Shown here: piece after piece, positions 33,091-45,052 of the stretch | Layout of the letters: each line of letters begins with the position of its first letter | Position numbering within the stretch: position 1 is the first letter of the stretch | Assembly (NCBI GenBank): GCA_012861695.1 | Contig: JAAOOA010001660.1 | Location: forward strand, 36,408 to 100,407 | DNA: 64,000 nt | Origin: Trematomus loennbergii | Taxonomy: Eukaryota > Chordata > Actinopteri > Perciformes > Nototheniidae | Reading direction: 5' to 3' | Notes under the pieces: model-generated | What the model was told of the DNA's origin: nothing | The model's database searches: none | The model's input: the letters and a program-made list of their open reading frames with translations, nothing else | Program-made: the position numbers and the translations under genes

Positions 33091-33899
33091 CATACAGATG
33101 GAGCAGCTTATTTCAGACTCCAACTTACATACATTTCCCGCCTAAGGATATATTCCCACAGTGCAGCATAATGTACAGTATCACACTGTATACAAATTCA
33201 AATTAAATGACTGTGGGTAATACAGCAATTTACTGCCTAGATTACAGATTTTGTTTACAGTGTATGTTGCATGTTTTAAATGTATTGTATTTACTTGTTT
33301 AAAATGAAATGTGTTTTAGATTGACTTTTAAAATCTGCCAGGGAATAACTACAGATGAAAAATAGCCTCAGTCTTCCAAAAAGTTTGTGACAAGATGTGA
33401 ATCAACAGGTATTCACTCAGAGGGGGGTAGGTACTAAATGCCACCCATTTACATGTAGGCAAACAAAGTCAAAAATCAACATACAGTAGGGGGGTGGGGG
33501 ATGGTGAACGGTATGGTCAATGTTTGTAAACACAATCCCCAGGATGTGTCCTAATCAAACCAAAATAGAAAATGCAGATATTACACTCATAAAAGAAATG
33601 GTAGACATATCAGTAGCCTACTCTTAGTGCCAAGTTGTCTCAGACAATCTGCATTTCCTAATGTGGGACAGTTCTGTGCAAAATGTGGGACACTGAAAAG
33701 TCTATGTTAAAAAGCCTCAGTCACCTTAATTCATGTAATAAAAACATCTCAGGTCAGTAACACTGAAAGCTAAATGTGCAATACCATGTTCAGCTATGTT
33801 ACTATTTATAATGTTATTGTTGTTACAACAGAAGATGTTTTTCTTTATATTGAAGTTAAATGCATCAATCTGGTGCACTTTGAGGTCAAAATTAAGAGA

Positions 33900-34200
33900 T
33901 TTATGGATACCGCTGGAAAAAGCTGCAGTACATATGCCGAGCCTGTACGTAGCGCTGTAACTTCCTCCACAAAAGCAGCCTTCTGTTTATTCAACGTGGT
34001 GGGGGCCGAGGGAACCGGGCAGAGTTTTTCGCCGGTCAACGTGTGTTAAAGTTTAAATCTTCCTTATTGAGCTTTAAAACTAATGAATAACGACTATATA
34101 TAATAATAAAATACACGGAGCCTGGCCTCTCTTTGTCCTCCCTCTCTTCTGACAGCGTCAGTGTCTGTCTCATGCAGCAGCTGATCCAGTAATGAGTGAC
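33900..34200 (-). mobile_element. Copy of the shared hAT-like core
   Basis: The reverse complement matches 22230-22590: both have GACCGGCGAAAAACTCTGCC and CAGCTGCTGCATGAGACAGA. Terminal repeats are missing. Confidence 0.55.
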
Positions 34201-34603
34201 ACATTTTGAGTTGTATACACTGTTGGAAAGAGGAGATTCCTAGCTTTCTAATGGTATCAGGATTGTTTTTGTACTCCAAATATTAAGCAAAATATGTCAC
34301 ATTATATAATGACTGTCACCGAGTCATCATTTTGAGAAAAAGGCCTTCAAAGTTTCCTCTTCTCTGGAATCCATCGATCTGATTGATTATTAGCGGAGCA
34401 AATGATCAAAATAGTCCGGAGGGAAAATATTTCCGTTTGGATTACTGGTCTGGGGGAAGCTCGCGTGTGTGTGTGTGTGTTTGTGTATTTTTGCGTAAGT
34501 GTATATTGTGTTTGTTTCCCGGGGAAAACACTCACGAGAAACACCGGCTGTTGTTATGCCTGCTGTAACGTTAAATTACTCCGTTCTCCGCTTGTAATTA
34601 TGC

Positions 34604-34950
34604 CGTTACAAGCTTCATAGTTGTATTTATCATCTAAATTTGCCGAAACAAGTTTAATATTCTGAAAGCCAAGACTTTGTTTATTTGAAATCAGATGAAA
34701 ACAAACTGTAACGGACCCTGCCGTGTTATCTATGATTACTATATGCCTTACTGTACATTCATAATTTCAGCCGGAGGGAGGGGGGCGGCGCTGCGGAAGA
34801 GCAGATTGCGAGTGAGAGGTGCCTGTCATCTTCCCTTTACAAGCTTCACAAATGTATTTATCGTGTGATTTTGGAAATAAAAGTTTCATATTCTGAAAGC
34901 CAAGACTTTGTTTATTTAAAATCAAACAAAACACCCGAACCCCGAAAAAA
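34604..34950 (+). repeat. Diverged tandem duplication, about 232-bp offset
   Basis: TTACAAGCTTCA...CTGAAAGCCAAGACTTTGTTT occurs at 34604-34720 and again at 34838-34950 with about 85 percent agreement by eye. A C/G-rich insert separates the two. Confidence 0.65.
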
Positions 34951-35039
34951 TAGTTTTTTACGCAAATCCACGTTTATTTTGAAATGAGCCGTTGCGACTT
35001 CCGACTGATTTCGATAGAGCGGGTCACATATATTATATA

Positions 35040-36429
35040 GTGTATTGTATTATTAAGTAATATCATACATTAACCCCATTATAGCAGATGCCACATTGAA
35101 TGGATGAACACATGTATGCATCAATAATTACAACAGAGTATTTCTAAATACAAGCTGTAAAAATACATAATGATTAATTTCAGATGATAATACTTTTCAG
35201 TGTCTGTCTCATGCAGCAGCTGGACCTGTAATTTACAGGAAAGGAGTGCGCGCTACTAAAGAGCATAGACTGTATATATAAAGAGACGCGCTACCATGGA
35301 AACCAAACAATGGTGTAGCTGTATTGAAGTCCGAGTGGAAACAGTAGCATTTGGAGCGTTATGTTTGAATGAAACAGCCAGGTCGTGACTCACACAAAAA
35401 AAGTGTTACTTCACTAACTGTAAGCTTGTCACTCAGAGTAACCTACAGTTAACTTAACTCCTGGAGAAGAAAGATCAGGGGGGGGGGAGAGAGCTGTGGT
35501 TGATGGGCATTAGGTGTGTAAACACACAGCATTCAGACTGTTTAAAAAACTGTAACAACGGACTATTTTTCTTAGCGGATGCATGTCAATTTAAATCAAT
35601 ACATACAACTATTTTTTAAATCAATAAAAATTTTCTAAATCCATAAAAGCATTTCAATTAATATTGGGAGTCATGTCGTTACTTTGTTGAGAATGTGGCC
35701 ATAATAAGCGGGATAATTTGCAGCGACTTGGTCATTGTGGGGAAAAATAACACGCGTCGGGATCCTGATCTGCCTGACAAGGCTCCATTAAAATATAAAT
35801 ATTTTAGTGAATTACTGAGTTTAGGCACGTTAATAACGTTTTAATGAAGTTGAATACAGAATATTCATATTTGTCAGTGATTTCATGTCAATTCGGCGAA
35901 CATAAACATAAATGATCGTGGTGAAGATGATGATTAAATTAGGATTAAAAATCAAGAGCCGGCTGCATTTCCTCTCGTTCGTTTTTTTCGACTAAACAAC
36001 ATTATTTTGTTAAATAACACACATGCTGATGTTTTGTAAATGATTACATGTCTTATTTAGCACAGACTATGATCCTATCCGTGACATATGGATCTTAACA
36101 AAGATCCGCTATACAGTAGTACCAGACATACTGTCATCCAGCTTACTGTATCGAAGTTGATTTCACATGAGCTCCAGTGTGGAACCCCACTGCACCCCCT
36201 GGTGGATCAATGATCCATTGCAGCTGGCTTCACAATAATGACATTATTTATCACGGGGGCGGTCTCATGTCAGACTGGGGGCAGGCTCTTCATCACTGGC
36301 CTTTCACGGGCCGTTCACAGGCCGTGCACGGCCGTTCACAGGCCGTGCACGGGCCGACCACGACCCTCGCGTTTCAAACTGTCCTAAATAAGCTGCTACA
36401 TCTGTAAAACTTTAGTTTTGCTGCTATAG
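35040..36429. other. Intron sequence, largely unassigned
   Basis: A MITE-like terminus CATAGACTGTATATATAAAG occurs near 35265 without a partner. At 36298-36356 the motif GGCCGTTCACAGGCCGTGCA is repeated in tandem. No exon recognised. Confidence 0.4.
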
Positions 36430-37116
36430 GCTTAGACTGTCGGGGGATACCTTACTTCTTCCTTCTGTCTGTCTGTACCTGTGTACTCTCATGTTCCGAA
36501 TAACCCAGCTTCCCCAAATTTCTTTTTGGTGTCTATCTACGCCGGGATCCTGAGTCGTGGTTGATCCTGTTGCTGCGGTCCTGTGTCCTGGACCCTGAAT
36601 CATGTGTCCTGGATCCTGAATCATGTGTCCTGGATCCTCTATCCTGAGTTCTGGATTTGAGTCCTGGACTTCGAGTTGTGGCTGAACCTATCACTGTGGT
36701 CCTGCCTGACTCTCATCATACTACTTTCCTGATGGCTCCCACAGGATTGTTGACATCCTCGTGGATTCATCTTCTTATTATAGACACATGCATTTCCAAA
36801 CATTTGGTCTACCTATGCTGTAAAATGTATTATCTCTTCGATTTACACACGGCATCTATTGCACGTCTGTCCGTCCTGGGAGAGGGATCCCTCCTCTGTT
36901 GCTCTCCCTGAGGTTTCTCCCATTTTACCTTTAAACTGTGGGGTTTTTCTCTGGAGGTTTTTCCTTGTACGATGTGAGGGTCTAAGGACAGAGGGTGCCA
37001 TATTGTCATACTGATATTCTGTACAAACTGTGAAGTCCACTGAGACAAATGTAACATTTGTGATATTGGGCTATATAAATAAACATTGATTGATTGATTT
37101 ATTAATTGATTGATGA
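36430..37116 (+). mobile_element. L2-type LINE 3' region with (TTGA)n tail
   Basis: The block has CCTGGGAGAGGGATCCCTCC, CTGAGGTTTCTCCCATTTTA, TCTAAGGACAGAGGGTG and a final GGGCTATATAAATAAACATTG followed by GATTGATTGA. I recognise this as the 3' untranslated part of a very common teleost LINE. A small tandem motif (GTGTCCTGGATCCTGAATCA) precedes it. No ORF2 sequence is attached. Confidence 0.7.
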
Positions 37117-37550
37117 CTACTTCCATTCTTGCAAGGATAATAAATACATGTATCCTGATTATTGAAGCTCAAGCCGGTGACGAGTGATATTTTCCTAACA
37201 ATGCCATCTGTAGTTTTGCAAAGAAAACGTACACATTCCAAGTTTGATTGGGATTAAAGACATTGTCCACTCTCCTCTAAAATATTAGACATGAACTCCA
37301 ATGACATGAATTTTTTCTATCTGTTTTTGTGCCCTTGGATTTATATAAATGTATTTTTACCCGTTACAACCTTTCTGCAGGTGCAGGATGTGCATCTCCT
37401 GGCAGCTGTACAATTGATTCCTCTTAATTCAAATGAGCTTCCTACCATTGTTCATGTTGTTGTATTGTTCATGTGCAGTATAACATATTAAGTAGACCTC
37501 TACAAACAGGTAACATAATAAACGTAGAGGATTTTTTAAATTCATCTCAG

Positions 37551-37685
37551 GTGGTGTATTTCACGGCTGTGTTCCCCTATGTGATGCTGGCCATCTTGCT
37601 GGTCAGGGGGTTGACGCTGCCGGGGGCCTGGCAGGGTGTGGTCTACTACCTGTATCCAGATCCTTCTCGCCTGGCGGACCTTCAG
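37551..37685 (+). CDS. SLC6 exon 6 (TM5)
   Basis: The acceptor is TTCATCTCAG; the donor is CAG|GTAGAC in phase 0. It encodes [20 protein letters not shown] then [25 protein letters not shown] and the GLTLPGA motif are diagnostic of SLC6. Frame intact. Confidence 0.9.
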
Positions 37686-37815
37686 GTAGACCCTGCACAG
37701 TTTCACACCTACCTGAATTGAATACACAAAAGAAGGCTAGATGAAACAAGATCCTCCTGTGACTGATATAACGCTGATGACCTAAATACGTGTTTTTTAA
37801 ATCTTTCTTCATGAG

Positions 37816-37919
37816 GTGTGGATGGAGGCTTGTGCCCAGGTCCTCTTCTCCTATGGTGTCGCATCAGGAACCCATATCACATTGAGCAGCTACAACAAAG
37901 TCACAAACAACTGTTACAG
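37816..37919 (+). CDS. SLC6 exon 7 (loop and TM6a)
   Basis: The acceptor is TTCTTCATGAG; the donor is TACAG|GTAAGT. It encodes [20 protein letters not shown] then [15 protein letters not shown]. The AQ.FFS.. and SYN...NNCYRD patterns are conserved in the family. The donor is phase 2. Confidence 0.9.
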
Positions 37920-38260
37920 GTAAGTCATGTGATCAGTAGCTCCATTAATATATTGGGAGCTTTTGTTAATTGGGTTTTTTTTTCTTTGAGTATCTGCCAT
38001 GTACTGGGTTATATAATAATGTATGACTGCATTCAAACAATACTAAGAAATAGGGGATGAAGTGTAGCTTTGCTTTCATTTATAAATCTCAAAGATGAAA
38101 ACTAGAACTACCTTAAGATATAGATACATCTAGGGGCAATACGAACATCAAAACTACCTAAGGACGGATTGTCCGCCCAACAACATAAAGTCTATTACTG
38201 TCAGTACATTTTCCCACTGAGTTCTGCTCTGCATACTGAGCTTTGTGTTTGTGTATGCAG

Positions 38261-38384
38261 GGACAGTGTGTGGTTATGTGTGCTCAATAGTTGCACCAGC
38301 TTAGTTTCCGGGTTTGCAGTCTTCCATGTCTCGGATTCATGGCCGAAAAACAGGGCATTCCCATCGAAAAGGTCGTCACATCAG
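38261..38384 (+). CDS. SLC6 exon 8 (IL3/EL4 part), one-base deletion
   Basis: It starts DSVWLCVLNSCTSLVSGFAV-FHV, then the frame slips at GTCTCGG near 38330; family members have one more C there. After the slip the sequence reads as GFMAEKQGIPIEKVVTS, the expected continuation. At 124 nt the exon is one short of the 125 needed for its splice phases, which confirms a deletion. Confidence 0.85.
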
Positions 38385-38474
38385 GTACGATTTTGCAAAG
38401 CTACCATCTCTACCATGTCTCTCAGAATCAAAAGTGCCCTCACAACAATTAAAATGTCTCTTCTGTCCTCGCAG

Positions 38475-38587
38475 GCCCGGGGCTAGCATTCATCGCTTTT
38501 CCTCAGGCTGTTGCCATGATGCCCGTGCCTCAGCTGTGGGCCGCCTGCTTCTTCATTATGCTCATTCTGTTGGGACTGGACACTGTG
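38475..38587 (+). CDS. SLC6 exon 9 (TM6)
   Basis: It follows GTCCTCGCAG and ends at GTG|GTAAGA. It encodes [20 protein letters not shown] then [26 protein letters not shown] and LLGLD are SLC6 signatures around the chloride and sodium sites. The frame is intact. Confidence 0.9.
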
Positions 38588-38632
38588 GTAAGATACACCA
38601 CAAACGGTTGGTGTCCTTCACATAGGATTAAT

Positions 38633-39420
38633 TTAAAGGGGACCTATCATGCAAAATGCACTTTTGTACGTCTTTTATACATGAATATGTGTCCCCGGTG
38701 TTCCAGGGAACTCACCAAGTGTCAGAAAACACAACCCTCTCTATTTTCCTCCATACCCAAATCTCTAAAAAAGGGGCTGCAACGGATCTGATAAAAACTG
38801 ATCCAGATTTGAACACTGTCCTGACGTCAGGACGGTGGCGCTACGGCTATTGGGCCAACTCTCCACCTATCAAGGGAATGTGGGGTTGGGCCACGGCCGG
38901 CCATTGCCGCTCGAAAGCGCTGGAGACGCTGTAGTACATATGCCAGGCCTGTAAGTGGCGCTGTAGTCTGCCACAAAAGCAGCGAAGAAGACTTCCCGCC
39001 CATAGTTACCATGGTTACCCTTCTGTTTATTCTCCGCTGTGGCTTTTTTTCTCCCTCCCCGAGGCACGCGTTTGCTCCCACTGCAATGCAATCCCTCCCC
39101 GTCGAGGCAAGCACTGTAATTCTCTCCGGTTAGTCCACCAGCAGATGACAAACACCCACCTCTCCGCCTCTTCCAAGGAACGAGGGGACCGTGCGGCAGA
39201 GTTTCAGTTTCAGTTTGTTTCGCCGGTCAAGATGTCCGTTAAAGTTGAAATCTTCCGGACAAAATTAGAAAAGTGCTGGTCAAAGGTCTTTCTGTTTATT
39301 CTCCGCTGTGGCATTTTTTCTCCCTCCCCGAGGCAAGCGTTTGCTCCCGCAGCAAACGCTTGCGGGGAGGCAAGCACTGTAATTCTCTCCGGTTAGTCCA
39401 CCAGCAGATGACAAACACCC
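38633..39420 (+). mobile_element. TTAA-type element, left end, plus hAT-like core
   Basis: TTAAAGGGGACCTATCATGC starts a very common teleost TTAA element 45 bp after SLC6 exon 9. From about 38780 it matches 29500-30020 in inverted orientation. The segment AGGCAAGCACTGTAATTCTC recurs at 39105 and 39369. No right terminus found. Confidence 0.55.
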
Positions 39421-40484
39421 AATGTTTTATATCCATGTAACGGGAAGAAACTCAGCTAACTGATCTTTTTTTAAAAATCCAAAAAAAACCACAATGCTAA
39501 CACTCAGCCTCTGAATTAGCCACGAGCGAAAAAATGTAACCTAAAACGGCACTTAAACTCACAATAACTCCCTTATTACTTATCCTAGATGCACAGCCAA
39601 CCACTCGTTTTTGGTGTCCTGGAGACACTGAATCTAGTGGGGCCCACCTCAACACTCAGTGATAAACATTTGCGACGCTATAAACGAAAGCGTACATCAT
39701 AACATGTGGAGCTAAGTAGCTAGAAACGCTAACATGGCTTACCTTGGTCAAAACTGGTCTTCAATGGCATTAAAACGATAAAAAAACGATGCTGCAGTTA
39801 ATCCATAGGTTCATCCAATGTATCTGTGCCCTCTTTGAAATTATTTCTGATAATCCATAAGCAATAAAACTGCTTTTTTGTTTCCAAATGCCAGAGCTAG
39901 AAATCCTTCACTCTGCTGCACATTTACATGCGCGCAGCCCCCACCTTTTCTCTTCACAATGTGTGTGTGTGGGAGCCTCCCCCTTCGATTCCATTGGCTC
40001 TAACGGTCAGAAAGAGGTGTCAACCATCCAAATCGACCAAGGGGGCCAGAGATATGGGAAAAAAAACATTTTCACCCAAATTACCTCAAAGGTGTGGTGG
40101 TTTGGCTAAACCTCTCTAAAAAGGTCAAATGTCACTTGTTTTGCATCAATCTTGATACAGGGTACTTATTATATGTTGTACTTTGGATTCCTAAAGCTTT
40201 TAGTCTACTAGCCACGGGTAGTTTTCACTATCTGTAAAAAATAATTTTTGGACGGACACTAAAATTTACAGTTTTTTACTATGTAAAATCTGAATTTTCT
40301 TTAAAATAAAAAACATTTATATTGATTCTGACACTTCTACATCCAACTCACAGATGTAACCTTGCTTTGATAAAAGAAATTATTCATATAACCCTTTCAG
40401 AAGTTAAGTTGAAGTCATTTGTTTTGGGCATGTCATTTTCGAGCCTGAAACATGAAAAACAGGCTTGGTGCTTAACAGGTTAAA
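39421..40484. mobile_element. Dispersed element with GTTTTATATCCATGTAACGG segment
   Basis: This stretch shares long segments with 44597-45050, and parts with 19600-19800 and 32510-32590. Its right end, GGTGCTTAACAGGTTAA (about 40468-40484), is the inverse of TTAACCTCTTACGCACC at 44499, so these are probably the two termini of one family. Class not assigned. Confidence 0.45.
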
Positions 40485-40741
40485 ACAAACTCTATATAAT
40501 AAAACACGGAGGACGGAGATCTATTTTTCTCCCCCTCTTCTGACAGCCCAGCAGCTGATCAGAGCACGTCTCCCTCTCCTGCAGGGGGGCGTGGTCAGCA
40601 GAATCAGACCCGTAGACAGCAAACAGCACATAGAGCGAAATGATCTGTTGGTATTTTGAAAACAGAAACGTATAAATATACCTTATATAGGTATGGCCCT
40701 ACAATATATCATTTAAATATAGCATGATGGGTCCACTTTAA
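40485..40741 (-). mobile_element. TTAA-type element end, inverted copy of 29195-29470
   Basis: It ends AGCATGATGGGTCCACTTTAA at the right, the reverse complement of the 29195 start, with the same interior. The left side is cut by the element ending at 40484. Confidence 0.65.
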
Positions 40742-40921
40742 GATATGCTGCAACTGTTTATACTGTATCAGTGAACACACATGTAAAAACATTGGAGAAT
40801 TTAATATTAATATAATATGATGGCAATGTAGTCGGTCAGTCAGTCGACCACTTTAATATACACTAAAATACCTTTAAAAACGTTGGATGGATTGCCATCA
40901 AACTCCACTTTCCAAAAATAA

Positions 40922-42460
40922 TGAGGCGAGGCGAGGCGAGGCAAGGCAAGGCAAGGCAATTCAAAGTGCTTTACAAAAATGAAAGACATTAAGAGCATCA
41001 AGAAACATATTATAAAATATAAAATGACATTTAAAAACACTAATTTAAAAGCAAAGATAAAAAGCAAAGATAATAAAAGTTACAGTGCAGTTTAAGATAT
41101 GAATATATCAATTAAAAGCAGCGGCAAAAAGAAAAGTCTTTAGCCTGGATTTAAAAGTAGTAAGAGTTGCAGCGGATCTGCAGGTTTCTGGTAGTTTGTT
41201 CCAGATTTTTGGAGCATAATAACTGAACGCTGCTTTACCATGTTTAGTTCTGACTCTGGGGACAGAAAGCTGACCAGTCTCAGAGGACCTGAGAGTTCTG
41301 GATGGTTCATAATTTAGCAGGAGGTCAGAAATGTATTTTGGGCCTAAACCATTCAATGCTTTATAAACCAGCAGCAGTATTTTTGAAATAAATTCTTTGA
41401 CACACAGGAAGCCAGTGTAAAGACTTCAGAACAGGAGTGATGTGATCCACTTTCTTAGTGTTAGTGAGGACTCGAGCAGCAGCGTTCTGAATCAGCTGCA
41501 GCTTTCTAATGGATTTTTTAGTGAGACCTGTGAAGACACCATTACAGTAGTCGAGTCTGCTGAAGATAAAAGCATGGACACGTTTTTCCAAATCCTGCTG
41601 TGACATTAGTCTTTTAATCCTAGATATGTTCTTCAGGTGATAGTAGGCTGATTTAGTAACTGTTTTAATGTGACTGTTGAAACTCAGGTCAGAGTCCATG
41701 ACTACACCTAGATCTCTGGCTTATCTGTTGTTTTGAACATTGCAGACTGAAGCTCAGCGCTAACTTTTATACGTTCTGCCTTGGCTCCAAAAACCATTAC
41801 CTCAGTTTTATCTTTGTTTAATTGGAGAAAGTTCATCCAGTCATTGATTTGTTCAATGCACTTACTCAGTGTCTGAATTGGAGCAGTCTCCTGGTGAAAT
41901 GGTTGTGTAAATGTGGGTGTCATCCGCATAGCTATGGTAACTTATGTTGTACTTTTTCATTATCTGAGCCAGTGGTAGCATGTAGATGTTAAAGAGAAGA
42001 GGCCCCAAGATGGAGCCTTGAGGAACCCCACATGTCATATTTGTCAACTCAGATGTGTATTTACCTATAGAAACAAAGCTGTTTCTGTCCTTTAAGTAGG
42101 ATTCAAACCAATTTAGAACTGTTGCCGAAAGTCCCACCCAGTTTTCCAGTCGGTCTAGTAATATGTTGTGGTCAACAGTGTCAAACGCAGCACTGAGATC
42201 TAATAATACTAACACTGAAGTTCTGCCACTGTCTGTGTTTAAGTGGATGTCATTGAATACCTTTACAAGAGCAGTCTCAGTGCTGTGGTTTGGACGAAAG
42301 CCTGACTGGAACACATCACAACAGTTATTTAAATGCAAGAAATTACTCAACTGTTGAAAAACTTATGTAAAATGATTTGACCTAGAAATGGGAGGTTTGA
42401 TATGGGCCTGTAATTGTTCATTACTGAAGCATCTCGATTATTATTTTTTAAGAGCGGTTC
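40922..42460 (-). mobile_element. L2-clade LINE, RT half, minus strand
   Basis: Reading the minus strand: NNYRPISNLPFLG, SGFRPNHSTETALVKV, LLDLSAAFDTVDHNILLDRL, GVPQGSILGPLLFNIYML and an intact SYADDTHIY box lie in one frame (to 41862). After shifts it continues with LNKDKTEVMVFGAK, FSRLDYCNGVFTGL and SLHWLPV. The tail is a (GGCAA)n/(GAGGC)n run at 40923-40958. The copy is 5'-truncated, with at least two frameshifts. It is a close relative of 26207-28385 in the opposite orientation. Confidence 0.85.
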
Positions 42461-42478
42461 ACAATTGAGCTCTAAAGG

Positions 42479-42955
42479 TACATTCACACAAAACGCGATG
42501 CGATTTTTTTGTGTCACGATTACATGTAAAGTCAATGCAAAGACGCGGATAGACTGCAGTGGCGCGAATGGCGCAATTGGCGCGTCATTGGCGAGAGTTG
42601 AAATGTTTCAACTCGAGCAACAAATTTGCGTGATGCTGTCTCGCAAAAAGCCAATCAGCGTTCAGAATCTCTGACTCTCGTCACTGACGTTGAATCAGAA
42701 AACAGCAGCCTTTGGCTCTGGGTGACAGCACACAGAGCTCACAGCTCCTCATATCTGTTCAGAAACTGGAGAGAAGTTATTAATGTACAAATCACAGAAT
42801 GTCTGTGGCATGGTGAATACAGTCGCTGCTTTATTCATTTCTGTATGCCCCGCCTCCTCACCCGGGCGTCTTGTTGGAGTGACGCGACTAGACACAACTG
42901 ACAGCCTTGGTCAAACTTCTGCGAGTAAAGCGATGCGTCCGATGTGAACGCACAT
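42479..42955. mobile_element. Roughly 477-bp MITE
   Basis: ATTCACACAAAACGCGATGC on the left pairs imperfectly with GCGATGCGTCCGATGTGAAC on the right. It carries no coding sequence and adjoins the truncated 5' end of the L2 at 42460. Confidence 0.6.
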
Positions 42956-43111
42956 CAGGCTTGTCGTTTAAAAGTAGTCTTAGTGTTCATCCAAAATCAT
43001 CCAACCACAATTGTCTAACTAATTAAGTTTTCTCAAGGAAGGTTGCTTCAGAGGGAAGCTTATTCTCATGTGGGCCACTCCTGCAGCTCTCCGTTGAGAT
43101 TAGTCTCACTG

Positions 43112-43640
43112 ATACCCCTTTCCCACCGAACCGGTTCCAGGGCCAGTTTGGAGCTAGTGCCTGATTGCATATCAATTCTTACCGTTTCCACAGCAGCCGG
43201 CCCTGGAAAATAGTTCTTATTTGAACCCAAAAACTGAGGATCAAGAACCAATTACAGAATACATCAAGTTTATGTCGGCGGCGGGCGGGTCAAATAGAAA
43301 AACAACAAAAAGTCACACGTTTTATTCAGCAGCATACACTACGACAAAATCATGAATGCAAACTTCAACAGCAGTGGACAGCGGAGGACACGAGCTAGCT
43401 CTCTGGTATTTGGTCCTCGCAAGAGATTCAGAGGAAGTTGGAGGGGAGTACCAGATCGGAAGCCATTTTTCAGCAACTTCACTGGAGCAAATGGTCCATG
43501 TGTCCTGTAGTTTTCTTAGCAAAAGCAATAGATCACCAGTTCACTTGACAGGGACCATGTGTAACACATTCTTTGAACCAGACATTGTGCGACATAATTT
43601 TCTTCTGGTTTCTGTGGGAGAGTTAGATTTGGAGTGACCA
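43112..43640. mobile_element. MITE-like end resembling the 26304 family
   Basis: TACCCCTTTCCCACCGAACC and the CCGGTTCCAGGGCCAGTTTG segment resemble the 26304-26736 element. No matching right end was found. The remainder up to 43640 shows open frames with no known motif. Confidence 0.4.
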
Positions 43641-43876
43641 CATTTTGCAAGACCCATTATCCCAAAAATACTTCTTGTCTTTGTGTCATTGGTAAGAACA
43701 TTGAGAGTATGCCATGCATAACACCTAGGCTTCAATGGTGATTGTACCTCCAGCATTCAGATAAGGCCCCATACTTCCTACATCTTTTAGTTGAAATGAA
43801 ACGAGCCATGTATGGAATGATAGTGAAAACCCAGCTAGGCTCATTACTTTTCTGTCTGCTTGTTTGTGGTTTACAG

Positions 43877-43955
43877 ATTGATTACTATGGTGCCAATGGG
43901 ATATGTGTGCTATTTGTGTCTTTTGGTCCAGTGTGTGGCTGTTGACTGGCCTTCG
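43877..43955 (+). CDS. SLC6 exon 10 (TM8), frameshifted
   Basis: After TTTACAG it reads IDYYGANGICVLFVSF, the TM8 Na+-site region (family DYY.A.G...LF...FE). At TCTTTTGGTCC (about 43920) the frame breaks. A shift of -2 or +1 restores the expected QCVAVDWP up to the donor TTCG|GTAAGT. The exon's 5' boundary is uncertain, since family members usually start the exon a few residues earlier. The TM7 exon before it and all exons after it are not found. Confidence 0.7.
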
Positions 43956-44346
43956 GTAAGTGCTATAAGTACCAAGGTTCAGTTATGCTTAGTTAACCAC
44001 ATGCAATTTTAATATCCAGCTATACAGTATATCTAAAACGTTTCATTTGTTAAAAGTACCAAACCTTTTTAGGAACCCTTTCTGTCTCTTAACCATAAAA
44101 CAATGGTCTTAATTTCACACACCTTATAATTTACATCCAGTGGCAACATGTAGAACCACCCTTAAAGTAGTGTAACTGTAATGTGGAGATGCGAAGGGCA
44201 GATAGAGAATTTTTCTGGAATCTCAGCTGGTTCATTGATATAACAGTGTCTTACCCACGCCAATAGTCCAGCACATATCCTTTCATAAACCACATTCTGC
44301 TCATTGACACTTGATTTTTCTCTACCTGAAATGTCTTTATATAGGA

Positions 44347-44480
44347 CAGGGGTGGGGAACCTTTTTCCTCTCAAGGGCCATTTCAATTTTTTCAACATCC
44401 TCCGAGGGCCGTACAAATTATTGACCTCTGCTTAAAAATACTAAAATCACAGCCCATTCATTTCGCCTTTCTTTGTGCTG
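44347..44480 (+). mobile_element. hAT-like terminus fragment
   Basis: CAGGGGTGGGGAACCTTTTT followed by GGGCCATTTCAA...GAGGGCCGTACAAATTA is the characteristic end of a vertebrate hAT family. The rest is missing. Confidence 0.6.
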
Positions 44481-44494
44481 TGCAAAGAAAAAGC

Positions 44495-45052
44495 AACCTC
44501 TTAACCTCTTACGCACCGCCCCCCCGGTACCGGGCGGATAAACGCGTAATTTGCAGGAAACAACGTCTAAGGAATCTTAATATTTAATAAACTATGAATG
44601 TTTTATATCCATGTAACGGGAATTTTTTTTCAAAACTGGTCTTCAATGGCATTAAAACGATAAAAAAAACGATGCTGCAGTTAATCCATAGGTTAATCCA
44701 ATGTGTCTGTGTCCTCTTTGAAATGATTTCTGATAATCCATAAGCAATAAAACTGCTTTTCCGTTTCCAGATGTCAGAGCGAGAGATCGCTTCACTCTGA
44801 TGCAAAGCCCCCACCTTTTTGTGTTAATGTTGGTGTCTATGTGAAAAACCCCTTCGATTCTATTGGCTCTAATGGTCAGGAAGAGATTACAATCACCAAA
44901 ATCGACCAATGGGTTCCAGAGAAACTGTAAAAACGCCCATTTACACCCAAATCACCCAGAGGTGGGTTTTTTTCTAAACCTGGCTAAAAAGGTCAAATGT
45001 CACTTGTTTTGCATCAATCTCGATACAGGGTACTTATTATATGCTGGTATAA
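44495..45052. mobile_element. Copy of the 39421-40484 family, cut at the BEL junction
   Basis: It starts TTAACCTCTTACGCACC and ends within CAGGGTACTTATTATATG, both shared with 39421-40484. At 45052 the sequence changes to BEL/Pao pol. The element does not resume on the far side of the BEL (after 49862), so the junction is not a simple insertion. Confidence 0.5.

Noticed and set aside
40922..40960. A regulatory GC-box cluster
   Set aside because: The GAGGC/AAGGC units are the short tandem tail of the minus-strand L2.
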